Shown one piece after another: positions 28,904-43,115 of a stretch of DNA of 64,000 nt (position 1 is its first letter; each line of letters starts with the position of its first letter). Source of the DNA: Drosophila pseudoobscura (lineage: Eukaryota; Arthropoda; Insecta; Diptera; Drosophilidae); NCBI RefSeq assembly GCF_009870125.1, contig NC_046681.1, positions 28,542,001 through 28,606,000 of the forward strand. Reading direction: 5' to 3'. A program made the position numbers and the translations under genes. The notes under the pieces were generated by a model. It was not told the DNA's origin. It did not search any database and saw only the letters and a list, made by a program, of their open reading frames with translations.

Positions 28904-31900
28904 AGTGAGTAAAATATCGGACGAGACCGAGAGATGAACATGGAGCCGATTTTAAAAGCTTCCTGTTGAAAAATCTAACATTAATCCTCAGCTCCTTTGT
29001 CAAGTTCATTGCTCTGGCTATCTACCTCGCAATCTTTATGCAGCAAATACATATAATGTCACTCCGTCTAGACCGTAGATCATCAGTGGGGTCCATATAT
29101 AACGAGTGCAACTCATATAAAGATTCATCTTTAGTTTTATTGACAAATTACTTGATCAAATGTTCAGCAGTGTGCCAGGAAAATGGGAAAATAGTTTTTC
29201 CTTTCGCTTGCACACTCATTGATGAGAGGTGGTGGGGGTGGGGCTCCATCAACGATAATGATTGTCTTGCTGGTTTTCGGGGTGTGTGTGGGGGGGGGCG
29301 ATGGGATGGGATGGTAATGGCACTCATACATAATGATTATGGGGCCACTTTTCTCATAAAAATTCAAGCAGCAGCCCCACGATAATGATGAGGTCGATGA
29401 GGGTACGCCGGAATGGAGATGTACTTCGTGGACTGATGGAAAAACAAGCAACAAATTTGACTCGGGCAAACACTTGTCATGAATTGAATCATTGATATTT
29501 CTCTTGATTATGCTTTGGGGCGTCAAATCGTGGACTCCTCTGGCCCTGCCACAACATAATCATAATATTTTATTATGCCAAACTTTCGGATACCCATCCC
29601 CCAATGACGCTTTGTTTTATCGGCAGCTCCCGAAACCAAGGAAAAACTGATCCAATAACAAAGGCAAATATTTTCTGCCCCAACAGGAGAAAAATGTGGG
29701 ATGGTGGGGGAGGGGGTATGCTTCACTGCTTTTCCTGGCATTTAAACAAGTCAAGCGATGCTGCTGCTGCTGCTGCTTCCCCGAGTCAAGTCTTGAGTTC
29801 TGCCTTTGAAATGAGAAGCCAAGTGCCGAGAGATGCCCCTGCAGTCCTTTCCTGGAATGCTCCCCCCCGGGGGCCCGATTCGCTTTCATTTGATTAAACT
29901 AATTCGAGCAGACGAAAGCTCTAAAAGAGACGAATTTCTGAGAGAAAACTGAATTGAATAGAATAATTAAGGAGTTGGAAATTAAACGGGAAATACTACG
30001 AAAGTTTTGGTTAATTAAAGCATAATGAGAGCGGATTATGGTCAAGGCAGGTATCATGGGGGGGGAATGCAAATCCCTTAAACTATAACTAATTTCGGCC
30101 AAACAAAGTCCAGTCATTATGTTTGAACTCTCATTAAGCCCAAAAATTAAACGAAATATTTGCCAAAATTTGGCTTAAATTTCGCTGCACAATCCCCCAT
30201 CGATTGGCTGCTTAACTTTTGTCATAAATTTGGACTAGCATTGGACTAGCGTTTTGGCTTTTTCCCATTTTCCCGCACGGAATTCGATTCAATTTTCAGC
30301 CATGATACACGGCACAATGCAATATGTTTATCAGTTTATTGATTTTCGAGAGCACAAACAGAGCTCCTCCTCCTAATCCCCCCAGTGGATTGCAGCGCAT
30401 TTGGCAAATGTGTATCCACATGTCGGAGTGGAAGGAGAGTGGTCCATGGTCCGTGGTCCAGGGGCCCTGGTCTCCCCAAGACTTATGTCAAATGGCACAA
30501 GATCAAATATCCTGTGGTTAAAATGCGATTCAGTGATAAATGCGACACACACATGTGACTTGCGGGGGCGAGTGGGAGTCGCCGGCATGCGGCAAACAAA
30601 CAAACAAACTTCTCAGAGTCGAAGGCAGGGGCAAAGGTTACCAAATGGGGTCGTTATAATGCATGCCCAGCCATCAATATGGGGGCTAGGGGCTAGAACC
30701 CACCCTCACAGCATCGGGAAAAACTCCATCCTTGGATCCGTAGCCCCCCACCCGCCCCCGCCGCTATCGCCGTATCTCTGGCGCCATTAGTTTCCTGCAG
30801 GAAGGGTTCTGGTCCACTGCTCTCGGAACAGGTTCAGGTTCGTGTTTGCGGTCGAAATTAAATTGCAATTTCAAACTTCCTTGGCCATTTTCATTTTTAT
30901 GGGATTTACGCCGGATCCTAGCTTCCCCCTAGCCCCCTTAGCCCCCACCCTATCTGCAGTTCCAGGCTTTGTTCTGAACTGCAGCTACGTGCAAAGTGTT
31001 CGCACGAGAGAGAGAGAGAGAGAGAGCAGGGAAAAAGGAAATAGTTTTTTCCATCTCTCGCTAAATGGATAAATGGAACGGCCAGAGCCTGCAGATAGCT
31101 TCAGGTTGATATTCGAGCATTCTCAGTTACCGTTGCGCTTAATGCATTTGATTTGCACTCTCCCGAGTGTATCCCCCTCTCGCTTACTCTCTTTTAGTAT
31201 GCATGTATCTCTCCCTTTTTGCCCATCATCTGCCTTCATGGAAAATAATGGCAAAACTCGCAGGGAAGGTAGGGTATCGCACGCGCATATTATGTGTTTT
31301 TTTATGCAGCTCAAATAATTTATTTATGTGGTTTTTTTAATGCAAGATATTATAGATAATACAAAACAAAAATAGTAGAAAAACGGAAAAGTTTACTCAA
31401 TCTATGGATAATTTTTAATACAAATAAACTACTCATTAATTGAAGCATTTGCCTTTGTTTGTTGAGAGATTAAACACAGAAGGAAGGGGGTTTTTAGATG
31501 GAAAGAGTATCCCAGAAGCCGGCCTTTCAGGATAATCCATTTCCGGACTTTTGCGTGTTGGAAAAACATAGTTTTCTGCCTTGTTAGAGCATCCCATATT
31601 CGTCCTTGTTCCATTCCGAAATTCCTCTTCCTGTCCGCTTCTTTTTTCCTTTTTTCTCGCTGCAATTTTGTAACTTAACTAGGGTTCATTCATTTAGCAA
31701 TGTCAACAGTTGGCTGACCAGAGGCGTCTTTGTTCGACGCTGACCGAAATGAATGAGTGAATGCCTGACTGAATCACAGAACGAATGAATGAATGAGCGA
31801 ACGAATAAAAGGAAGCGGGCAAAGAGAAGGGCCCTTGTGTCTCTCCAATCTCTCACGTAGCCGCAGTTAGTTTTCGGTTCGTGTCAAGTGTCGCCGGTCT

Positions 31901-32865
31901 CTGGAAATCCAAAACCGACCAACTTTAGGGACTACTGACCAAGAGCTAACTGACGGACAGACTGACTAACTTTGTTGAATGGAAATCCGTGCTCCACTGA
32001 AGAACGGGGTAAAGAAAAATGATACATACTCGGACTCGTACTCGTACTCGCCGGCAAACTGTGAAATGAAATTGATAAATGATGAAGGAGCAGGCACGAG
32101 TACTTTCGATCCAAGATCCCAGAGATTCGAGTGCTTTTTCCCAGTAAATTGTGCTCTTCTGATGATGCATTCATTAAACAATTAATTGCAATGGGCCACA
32201 GAGACAGAGAGAGAGAGAGTCTGATGAACTCTGTGCACCCTCGCGCTGGGCCTGCAATTAATTTCACTTTCAATTTACTTTTAATTCTCCATTTGATGGT
32301 AGAGTTTTTTTGTTCTTGGTGCGGAAGCCGAATGCAAATTAATTTTAATTGCCATCATTTTAGATAATCGAATGAACTTGACCAGAAAAGGACCAACGCC
32401 CCAACACCCCCCGAAGGCTGTGGCTTAGAGGCCTTCGTTGATATTGAATTTCATTTTCTATTCTCAATTGTTTCGATTGTCTAGTCCTCGGCCTCTCGAA
32501 AGCAATTAGGTCTAAAGTCAATTATTCAGAAGACAACTTCCGCCCGAACATCCTCTATTAAAACCCCTTATTTTTCCCTTTTTTCTCTTCTTTTTTGGGT
32601 GGGGGCGCCCATTAGTGCCGATAAATTATTCCGCTACGATTTGTTGCTTCCATTTCGTATTGACAGTTTAATTAGAGGCATTTGGCTTTGGCTTGGGCTT
32701 TGGCTGGGTTTTGGCTTCGGATTTGGCTTTTCAATTTATGCAAAGTATACAAATGAAATGCAAAACTTTTGCATCTTCTTGGGGCTCGTGGGGGCTCGGT
32801 GCGGTGGCGGGGCGGCCTTTAAAGCCACTTAAATAAATCCCCAGTGGTGTCTGGCACTTTTCACC

Positions 32866-32889
32866 CGTATACGTATACGTATACGTATA
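32866..32889. repeat. Four tandem CGTATA units
   Basis: Four perfect 6-bp units forming a 24-bp, nearly self-complementary tract, able to form a cruciform or bind a dimeric factor. No gene is attached. Confidence 0.8.
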
Positions 32890-33858
32890 AGAATATTGAA
32901 TAAAATAAGCTTTGGAAAAGTTTTGGCTAATGCCTTTCAGGCGGCAACTTTTCCTACAAAACAATAACAAAGCACTCGAGTGGTGCCTCTTGTTTCCTTT
33001 TTGTCTTTCGGTTTTTTTTGGCAGTGTGCCCAGCTGTGTGGCTTGCCAAAATCGTATTAATAATTAATTTATTTGTGCCCCTCCTCACGGCCAGCTCTCT
33101 GGCTAGGGTCTGCCACTGCACTTGACCATATATTGAACTTGGTTTTATCTGCTATATATCGTCACTCTATATAGCATATATACTGCTGGGTCTGAGTGGT
33201 TTTTTGTGTGGTTATACCCACAATTTTATTGCCTGTTCGAGTTGTCCTTATTGCTTTTGTTGGCTTGTCCTTGCCTGGCTGGCTGGCTTTCCTTTGGAAC
33301 AGCTGACTTCTCTTAACTTTGACATTTTCACAGTTTCTGGCTTTTGGCCTTTCAGCCGACCTGCCGACACTGCCTGTCCTGGCCATGTCCTTGGCATTTA
33401 AGGCTCTCTGCATTTGGCCTGTCACTGACAAGATTTGCTGCATTTTCAATGTGGATCAATGACATTGCATCGGGCATACAAAATGCATGAGATTTTGGGG
33501 TATTTAAGAGCAGCAAACATTGAAGAGTAGCCGGAATTTGGACGGAAGATGATTGAATATGGTTTATTCTTTGTTTGGGAATTTGATGGGAAATAAATCG
33601 GTTTCCGATTGCGAATTGATTATTTTAATTAAAATTCATCCAAAAACGAAGCAGAAACAGATTCTTCGATGCTTGATCGTTTTCTTTATCTGGCAATATC
33701 CGAAAAGTGGCCTTTGTTTTAGTCGTTTCGAACCCAAACATCAGTCAACACCCCATTCCCCCAAGGTCCAAAAAATAGAAATAAAACCTGGCGCACAAAA
33801 CTCAAACTTAAGCCGTGGACGGAGGATCCTGTGGAGGATCCTGTGTGGTGCAAGAACC

Positions 33859-35463
33859 ATGGCGATGATGGACTACAGCCTGAGCAAGGCCATGCGCCAC
33901 TTGTGCACGGCGCCGTGTCCGTGCCAGAAGTGCAAGGCCCTCAGGAGGGCGCGGGCCAATGGCGGAAAGCCCTGCAGACCCAGAAGTCCTGCCGGCAACG
34001 GGGAACCCCCCTCGGGGGAAGATCCCCTCGACGAGGACCGGCACATGAACTTCAAAGAACAGGACTCGTTTGGGGAGCGGTACAGCACCCTGCCGGCGGG
34101 CACCATAGTGCCGGCGGTGGTCGACATCACATGCGGCCACGAGCAGCCTGCGAATACGTCTTCGTACGTGCGCCACTCCAATATCCGCGACACGTTTGGG
34201 GTTCGTGTGCCGGAGGGCACCGGCGATCTGGTGGGCCCCGGACACAGGCTCTGCAGTGCGGAGCTGCACTGCGATGAGAGCTGCGGCTACGGCACGGGCT
34301 GCAACGCCGTCTGCACCAGTCGCACGCAGCCGGCCTTACCCGTGCCACAGCAAGTGTCAAGCAGCGTGGTCCGAACCGAGGGCAGCGGCTTCAGTGGAGT
34401 CGAAGGCGAAGCCTCCGGCAGGATAAGCGCCTTCGAGGGCAGCGGCTTCGGGATGCCGAAAGCCTCCGGCGGTGGAGTAAGCGACTGCGGAGCCAGAGCC
34501 TACGGCAACAGTGGCACCGGGACTGTGGGCAGTATCTGCAATGAGGGCTCGAGAAGCGTCTCGAGAGCTGGCGCAAGCGTAATGGCAAGAGCAGGCGCCA
34601 CCGGAAGTGGACGCGGTCAGGGTCTGGTAGAGTTTGACGACGCATATGGGGGATCCCCACCCAGCAACAGCTACAACAACAGAAACAACAACGACGCGGG
34701 CATCCAGCTGTTTAGGGACATGCGAATCAATCAGATTGTCACCTTCATCATTGAGATCATGGGCGTGCTCATGTAAGAACCCCCTTCTAGATCCCAGATT
34801 CCCGATCCCTAATGGCAGCCTCCCTTCAGGTTCTTTGCCATCTGCACGATCAGCTTCTGGATCACCCTGGGCTACTATGTCGTCAAGCTATTTGTGGACC
34901 TCAAGGATGCAGACAGGTGGGTGAAAACGGCGGCCGGCATCCTTGTGGGCATCCTGCTGATTTCCTATTGTGTGACGGCGGTTACGAACAGCGAGGGAGG
35001 CTTCTGCTGCCGCGCGAAGAGTCGAGTAAAGGCCAGGAGCAAGTGGAGCCTCGACTGTTGTCCCAGGATCAAGGGTTTGCTCAACTACTGCTCCGGCAAG
35101 CCCCAAGCCGTCTGCCCCAAGGCAAAGCCAGCAACATGCCCCAAGGCAAAGCCAGCAACATGCCCCAAGGCCAAACCCAAACCCAAACCATGCCCCAAGT
35201 GTAAGGCACCGTCGAGCACCCTCATGTCCATGATCTGGCCCCAAAAGGTCCAGCCACCGCCGTGCAAGAAACCCACCAAATGCTGGTGGGGCAAATGCGA
35301 CATCAAAGGCACCCCCAGTCCCAAAAAAAAATGCTACAGCGACAGGCAAGGGCGTTCCATCTTCAAGAGCTTCAATCGGTATGGAATACCCTGCGAAATG
35401 AAGCAGCCGCCGATGTGGATCGTCTGGCTATATCATATGGTTATGAACCTGTTGGGCTACTGA
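33859..35463 (+). CDS. Unrecognised 515-residue Cys-rich membrane protein (host gene)
   Basis: Two exons, 33859-34772 and 34830-35463, joined across a 57-bp intron with good signals (donor GTAAGA, acceptor CCCTTCAG). Splicing keeps the frame open. GC-rich coding bias starts at this ATG, which has a CAAGAACC context; the frame is open upstream to 33553, but that part is AT-rich and non-coding in character. The N-terminus is Cys/Arg-rich (Cys-x-Cys-x2-Cys near residues 20-25) and residues about 175-285 are low-complexity Gly/Ser. Hydrophobic segments lie at about 293-325 and 335-356. A basic Cys/Pro/Lys tail with a 24-bp DNA repeat follows, and a hydrophobic end lies at about 501-515. The layout suggests a two- or three-pass membrane protein with a long cytosolic Cys-rich tail. 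I cannot name the family. It may sit inside a CadN intron. Confidence 0.75.
34773..34829 (+). other. 57-bp intron of the membrane-protein gene
   Basis: Donor AT|GTAAGA, pyrimidine-rich acceptor CCTCCCTTCAG. It splits a Met codon after the second base, within the first hydrophobic segment. Size is typical of short fly introns. Confidence 0.85.
35113..35160 (+). repeat. Two perfect 24-bp coding repeats
   Basis: Two identical 24-bp units, followed by a partial third from 35161, encode repeated Cys-Pro-Lys-Ala-Lys-Pro-Ala-Thr motifs in the tail of the membrane protein. The exact DNA identity suggests recent slippage and probable copy-number variation. Confidence 0.85.
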
Positions 35464-35527
35464 CAGACAGGATCCGTCCGGACAGCAGCAGGAACGGTAT
35501 TCAGGGAACCCAAAATCTTGAAGTTTA

Positions 35528-35533
35528 AATAAA
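35528..35533 (+). terminator. Polyadenylation signal of the membrane-protein gene
   Basis: AATAAA 65 bases after the stop codon, in an AT-rich context, the first such signal downstream. Confidence 0.6.
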
Positions 35534-38500
35534 AACAGTCTAATTGGCATTTACAATGGTTCGAATGCGGCTGGGGGTGGGATATTGTTTCAGGGAATAG
35601 TAGGGGGAGGGAATGGGGAGGGGAACCCTGGTCGTTTCCGTCCCCAGAATCCACAGTCTGTGCACGTCTAAGCACATGTACACGGATCCTCAATTCCAAG
35701 AAGCCATAGATTGAGAAGGTTGTGGCAAGGGCCGCGGCTCTACTTTATACTCGATACTCAGTCAGTCAATGCATTGAATCCCCTATACTCTTCGATTACC
35801 AAGAATAAAGAATATTACTTGGAGAAAATTATGAAAAATACGAATAAAATATACCATTTATCATCTTTATCGATATTTTTACACCAATTATTCATTCCTT
35901 TTTGAGGATTTGTAGTCTTCAGTGTTCGTGGAAGTCTCTTGTAGCTTGACGGATTCATGCTCTTCTTGGGGAGTTTTATTCTGATTGGGAGTATCATCTC
36001 TTCAGTTTATATTGGGAGAAGGTCCCTGCCTCTCATATTCCCCTTAGAAATATTCCATCTTCTGCTGATTGTCCATCATTAACCGCCAAGTAATAATACT
36101 TATTTCTTTTCTTTCATTGTTTATTTTCAGATGCCAAATGAATTGGCTGACACAATGTTACAGTGCCTAAAAATTGTATCTTTTACATTATATTAGGGTA
36201 AGAATGAATGAATAATTTGGATAGATTGATTAGGTAGATCATGTTCTACCAGTACTGCCATTCAGAGTCCATAATTATTGTTGCTTAATCATTTATGAAA
36301 TAATTGCTAGACAAAAGGCTTCGAATGAAATTCATGTTTCCAAATAAATTCAAATAAATAAAACAAATAAATGAGAATTCGCTGTCGTCGGTTGAATGGA
36401 AACGTGTATTTCATAATTATTAAACAATTGAAAGGCAGACACAGACACACACACAGACACAGACAAAAACCAATCGAGTGAACGCACGCACGTAAAAAAC
36501 AAACCCGCAAAAACACTGCAATTTGTTTATGATCAATGCAAATTTATTGAACAATATTGCGGGCTTATGGCTCGTCCGTCCACACCCCACAAAAACTAAT
36601 TGCAAATACCCAAAAAGACCAGACAGTATATTGCAAATAAAAAAAACAAATAATAATAAAACAATGAAAATGCGACGGCGTGTGGCAGAAGTTTCGCCTG
36701 CAACCGAAATGAAATGCAGACACATAAATTTTCCACAGACAAAAACGGCGCGTCGTGGGCCATTGTCTGACATTGAAAATGGGAATGGGGGAGAAAAAGT
36801 TTGGGGAAGCCGTGCTCAAGTGTCGCAACTCTAATTTATTTCAGGCTCGAATGCAGTATCAGCACCAGCTGAAGCCGAAAAACCCCAGACCCCAAGCCCA
36901 AACCCGAATCCGAAACCGACAATGGACATGGACACGGCTTAATTAGCAGTCGAGTCGAGTAGAGTCGAGTTGAGTTCAGGGTCCAACCAGACACTTGAAA
37001 GTTTTGTTTGTCTCTCGTCTGGGGGCCTGGGCTCTGGCGGTGGTCCTCGAGTGCCACCGAATGCCATCAAGAACTCATTTCCGGCAGGGCTACTTCCCAC
37101 AGGATTGCCTGTGCAATTGCAACAAATTTGCTGTCATTAAATTATTAAATGGAGCGCAAAACAAACAACCAAGACAGGAGGGCAAAAACGCACAAAACTT
37201 CTTCCTGCCTAATCAAAAAAAAAAAACACTGAGTTGACCAACCCCAAACCGCAGTCAATTTCCCTACTTCCCAGGGAGTGGTGGTGGAGTTCCTTTTTCC
37301 TCTTCCCAGAGTTCGGTTTCCCCCTAATTATGAGTGCTATTCCGGCTTGTTGCTGTTGATTAACCGTCCAGGATTACCCATCAGTCCATCAGTGCGACAG
37401 AGATAGAGAGAGAGAGAGAATGTCGCTGCATTTTGCATCTGCATCTGCATCTACATCTACATGTGGGTGCCCGTAACAGAGTAAACGGAGTACATACACA
37501 GCCAGATTGTAGCCAGTTCTTATGCCAGTTCTGCGCTCGTTCATTCTAATTGAGTTTATGAGGTCCCTGACAGACGGACCGGAGAGGAGAGGAGAGCAGG
37601 GAGCAGAAAAACTCTGTGCCTTGCATTTTTGCAGTGAGTCGAGAAATCTCTGACTTGTCGTTCACTTTGATGCATGGCATTTTAATAGAAAGGCAACAGG
37701 AAAATGAAGATTAACTTGTTACTGGGGTGGGATTTATGGGGTAGGCTGTGTACACTGTACACAGCGAGTGGGATCCAATGGGAAGGCTGGAAATTGGCTG
37801 ACAGAGAAGACAGAACACAGAAGGATCCGCATTTAGTGGCAAAGTAATGAGGAAACTAAGCCTTTACCAACACTGGCGGGCCACAAAGAAACAAAGAATG
37901 TATACGTAGATGTTTAGTTTTATAATTATAAGCATCTATTCAAGGAAGTAGTTTTCCCTTTTGTTTTCCTGAAGATTTCCTGCACTTTTGCTTAAGTTTT
38001 ACAACACTAGGTGGGAATTGAAAACTCCCTCTGTTTATAAAAATAGTTCAGATAGTTATATATCCCTACCTTTATGTCTCTAAGACGCCTTCTGTCCCTC
38101 CGATTCCCTTTAGCAACACTCTTTAATGATCTTCACAACACTCTCTGGTTAATTTACATACTCTTTCCCTTCAGAAACAATAAACTGATTGTTGAAACTA
38201 TTCTAATACCATTTAGGTCAATCTTTTCCTCTCTAAACCCACCTTGTTGATCTTTCCAACACTGGCTGCTCATGGAAATAGGTTTTCACTCTCAGCCAAA
38301 CTAAAACCTTTTCTAATATGTATATCCCTACCACTGCCATGCCTCTCCTTCGGCTGCACTCTGCCGTTTCCCTCTTCAACTACGTCAACACAAGTTTATC
38401 AACACTGGCAGGCAGAATCTCGAACAAAACCAATTAGATTATCATTTATATAGCAGCCATAATGTAATATGATGTGTAAACAATAAGCCCGGCATTAGAA

Positions 38501-41500
38501 TGAAGGATGAAGGACGAGGCCCAGCTCCACACCCGCCGAACAAAAGCTGAGGGGAAACTTTGCCTAAGCCCAAATACAAACCCAAGATGCCGGCATCAGG
38601 ATGAAAATCAATTTCTATAACTAAACTGAATTTAGGAGAAAAGATGGCCACAATACGATTCCCGTCTACGTCTCCGTCTCCGTCTCCGACTCTGTGTCCG
38701 ACTCCGTCTACGTCCCCGTCTCGTTAGAGGAGTTCTGTGCGAGAAAAAAGTATTGCTTCTGGTTTGCTTCTTTATTCCTTCGATGTTTTCGTTGTATTGG
38801 GAAAAAGTTTATCGCAGAGCAGAAATCTATTAAGAAAGTTTTGCCACAACGCAGCAGTTTTCGGTTATGCTTTTTGTTTTCTTGGCTAGAAAACTGTAAA
38901 AGTTGCACTTGCCTCTTTCTTTGGCTCTGGCTTTATGAGTTAGTTGCTGGTATGGTGGATAAGTGTTGGCGATAGGCCATGGAATCCACTACACAATACT
39001 TCAGGAACACCAGGAGCCAGGAGCCAGGAGCAGCAGCAGCACCGCAATAAAGGATTTCATCAAAGTTGCGTCTAAAGCAAAAGAAGGTTTCGTTTCGGGC
39101 GCTGCCAAGTTGCCAAATTAGTTTTGCATTGTGCATTGACATAATTTCCCCTTGAGAATGTTGTTCGCAATTTGTTTTCAACATTCCCGTGCCCCGAAGG
39201 CACTCAACGTGCGCTCTATTGAGTTTTAATTAAGAAAGTTACGGGCACAAAGGACCCATTCTGTAGTTATAATTTGGACTCTAAATTGCCAGGAAGCCTT
39301 TTCGGTCTTTTCGATCAATGCCAGACATATCAATTGTCATTATTTGTTAGTGTCGCTCCTAATAGACCCCCTAAAACAAACACTTATCTCTGGATTGCTC
39401 TCCAGCCAGACTTGTGCGAGTGTCTGCCCCTGAAACTGCTGTGAAACTGCTCTGAAAAATTGCTTAATACGCGGCCGCCCCCACCACAGCGTGTGGCGCC
39501 CACACCAAAAAACACACCCGAAAAAAGAAATAAAAGACCGAACAAAAACTGGCAGTGAAACTTTTGATATTGCATTGCTTTTATTCGGATTTCTTTAAAG
39601 TTTTTCACACTCTCCCCGCCGCCCCTCTTGTGTCCCGCCCACTCGCTTCCTGTGGAGAAGCTCTTGCTGATGCGTGTAAACTTTGGCATTTGCGCAAAAT
39701 TTAACAGACATTCAGGAGAAAGACACAGAGTGGAAAAATCCTGAGGGAAGACAGATTCGGGAAATCTTTATGATATTTTTATGTGCCCTGAAAGTGGGAA
39801 GTAATGGCCTGAGGGCGGGATTTGTCAGGGAACTTAAAGAAAATTACCCGCGGGGGGAAGCTTCTCCCAGATATTACCCATAGATATATATGTATGTATT
39901 TGCCCAGGTACATTGACAGCTCACACTAAAAACATGATTAGCGACTGAACAGGACACTTCAGCATTCGATTTCGTATAAATAAATAAAGTTTTGGGGGCA
40001 TTAACGACACTTGAGAGGAGAACTACCACCGAAATTGGTAGCAACATCTTTCGGAGTCGCAATCGGAGTCGAGGTCGGGGCTCCGAGCATGTCAACAGAA
40101 AGAACGACAGGGAAAACACATCAAGAGAGAGAGACAGCGAGAGGAGAGTAATGGTCGGACATTTACGTGACTCGAGTCGAGTGCTAAGCCACAGGAATGG
40201 GTACACTCTCTCTCCCTCTCTCTCTCTTTCACTGTCTGTCTCATGGTGCTCCTTTGAGTGGTTCGTCCTTCTCTGTTTGTTTGCTCAGTTCCCCTCGGCC
40301 TGAGCCCGAGCCCGAGCCAAAGAGGAGTGTTCCAGCTGATGATGATGATGGTTTTTGGCTGCTTCTGGGGTGTTAAACGTGCTCTTTGCCGTGCACTTCA
40401 GTCTCGGGGCGAGGGTCCCCTGTCAGTGCACTGGTCAGCCATGTGTCCCCACTGGTAACAGGCCAGACATGACCATAGCCATAACCATGGCCAAATATGG
40501 CCAAAAGCAGCAGAATCAACCATGGCTATCCGAAATGTGGGAAATGCGACTATGAGTTGTTTTGGCGAAATGAAGATAAATGTTTAAATGCAAAGTTGAA
40601 ATGCTGACGCCACAGCATGACAAGTGGGATAAGAGGAGCAGATGCAAGGATATATTTTATATTTTTCATGCCACAACAGTTTCGAAAAGAAAACAGGAAG
40701 ATGGGCAGAAGATTGCAGAAAATGGTAGACAGAATCAAAAAGGAATAGCTAATAAAATTTCATTAAGTAAATCCCATAATATCCCCAAAATAACAATATA
40801 ATTTTAAGATAATTTATAAATAAAATACAGATAAAAACCTGGAAAAATACGAGTAAAATGTGCCTCTCATAGATTTCTATTTTAGTTAAACAAGGGCTTG
40901 TATTATTTTTTGTTAATGTTTTATTGGGCTTCTTAATTGAAAATTCGGTTAATTTTAGCCTCGAACGAAGATAAAACTGCTGAAAATATTATCTTGAATA
41001 ACTCAAAGGCCTTCTGCTGTCTTTTCTTTTCCCCACACACCCATTCACTTATTTCCCTACAATTTTCTTCCCATAAAACCAAGATCCCATCCGAGTATTT
41101 GCCCTAAATGACGGACTATCCCCATGGCATTGGCAACCCTCTGCAGTGCTTCAAGTTTCCTTTGTTTTTTTTTTAGTATCCCACGCGTTTTAATTGCCTC
41201 TCCCTTAGGTGTCGCTGAAGCAACATAAATTAGTGACAAATTCATCGATATCGACACATATCGAATGACAGGGAGTGTCTATTTCCCTGGCCCTTCCCTA
41301 TCCTTTGCTGTCCTGGCAGGTCCTTGGATGACTAATGAACTGATGACAAATGAAGCAAATGTCACAATATAGCGACAAATGAAGCGCATTAAATGGAATT
41401 GTTGCGCCCGACTTATTGTGACATAAAAATGCACTAAAAAAAAGAGAGAGAGTCCGATGTGGCAGTGGCAGTGGCAGTGACAGCTGTTGCAGCCACTGCG

Positions 41501-43049
41501 AAGCGAAGCACTCGACGAAAGAAGAAAGACAAAAGTCAGGCTACTGCCCGGAATGATCATCGAATGCGACTTTTGTTTTGAGGCCCCAGCCCCTGTAATT
41601 ATGCGATCAGTCGCAACTGCAGCCGCAAACGCAACCGCATGAAAATGATGCTGGTCCGGGTCTGGGTCTGGGTCTGGGGTTACTGGACCCCATAATGTCA
41701 TCATCATGATCATCGGCACAGACCCCAGACCCAGGCCCGGACATGTTCCCACATCAAGAGAGGAAGACACCCTCCCCCGAATCGCATTAAGTGATGGATA
41801 AGCGGTTTCTGATAAAGTCAAAATAATAAAAATTTAAAAAAGGAAAAATAATAACAATAAACGCGTGTGCGCATGCGTGCTGCAGTTCTCCACCGAAAAG
41901 GTCAACTAATCCAAACGAAATTGAACCTTATATGAGGGCGAGGGCTGGGGCTGGGGCATGTGTCTGCCCATATGCTCATCTTTTTTGTTGTGTTTTAAAC
42001 AGTTTTCGGGGTAAGGGAATATTTCATAAAGCAAACATGTGCCGACAATGTGTGACCAAATGTTGAGACAATCGGAGAATAAGAGGGAGACTGAGAACAG
42101 CAGGATATCTCTCGAGATGAGAGACACGAGACACAGATCCAAAGATACCTGACAACCTGGGAGCCTGAGAGCGGCTCTTAATTGGTCCAAGGTGCTGCTG
42201 CAATCCAATCATTTCTTATCGACACGAGATGCAATCAAAAGTGAAAAGCAATTACATCTTCTCGCCTTATTTTATGGAATTTTAATGAGTGAAATTATGC
42301 CCAGGGCAGGGTCTTGAATATAGACCGCAAAATACAAAGAAAAAAGTGATGAAATGTAAACATTTTCGGTTAGAATTTTCTTGCTGTTGATTTTTGTTTC
42401 GTTTGGCGCTTTCCCCCCGTCTAATAAAAATAACAGCAAAAACGCGCCATGAATATGAAATTCGATGAAAATATTCAACGAATGCTGCCACAGAGCCCCT
42501 AAAATATGAATAAAAAACAGCAATTGGGGAAAATAATCGAAAGGAAATGAAAACTTGATAGATGCTGGAAAGTTTATTCTACTTTGGTGCCAGATTGAAA
42601 AGTTTGTTCGGTCTAGACGGGGATTTATGGCCAGAGACTGCGAATAATCGGCGAGCATTTTGGGCCCTTGGGGTTCCTTAAAATAAAGGGAAAGCGAACG
42701 TGATTTAAGATGATCTCCAGCAGGGCTTTGCAGTATTTTCTTCAACTCAAATAAACAAGTTTCACCCACTTTTCCCCCCACAATAATTATAGCCACAATC
42801 TTCCACTCATTCAATTCCTCCCTCAGTGAAAATCAACCTTCGATATTTCCATTAGGAATTTTACAATACATAAAGTTGAACCATTTTCAATCAATTTCCT
42901 TTTTTCTTTGGGGGTTTCGCGGAAAACTGTCAAGCAATTATTCTGCATTCCGTGGAAATCAAGTTTTTACCCTGCTTTAGTGGAAAAGTTTTAACGCACA
43001 ATTCCTGTAAGGGAACCGACGACCCTAGCCCACCTGAGTGCTGTCAACA

Positions 43050-43115
43050 ACATCGCACCATCACCAGCATCACCATCATCAGCATCACCATCATCACCAT
43101 CTCTTCATCAACACC
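43050..43115 (+). repeat. CATCAC/CATCAG triplet array
   Basis: Imperfect tandem CATCAC, CATCAT and CATCAG units over about 65 bp. It gives an Ile/Thr/Ser-rich spurious open frame. Confidence 0.8.

Larger units (their letters stand above)
27758..33858. other. Host non-coding DNA between the Polinton and the membrane-protein gene
   Basis: No supportable gene. It holds a (CAG)n-like tract at 29759-29776, a GA run near 31010-31026, a palindromic CGTATA array, one copy of a dispersed GC-rich repeat (28848-28903) and long AT-rich stretches. Short open frames here lack domains and are mirrored by repeats. Confidence 0.65.

Noticed and set aside
33553..33858. N-terminal extension of the membrane-protein frame
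   Set aside because: Open in frame, but AT-rich with no coding character. The GC-rich coding bias begins at the ATG at 33859.
33831..35349. Several 70-150-codon open frames in other frames and on the minus strand
   Set aside because: Shadows of the spliced membrane-protein gene, caused by its high GC content and repeats.
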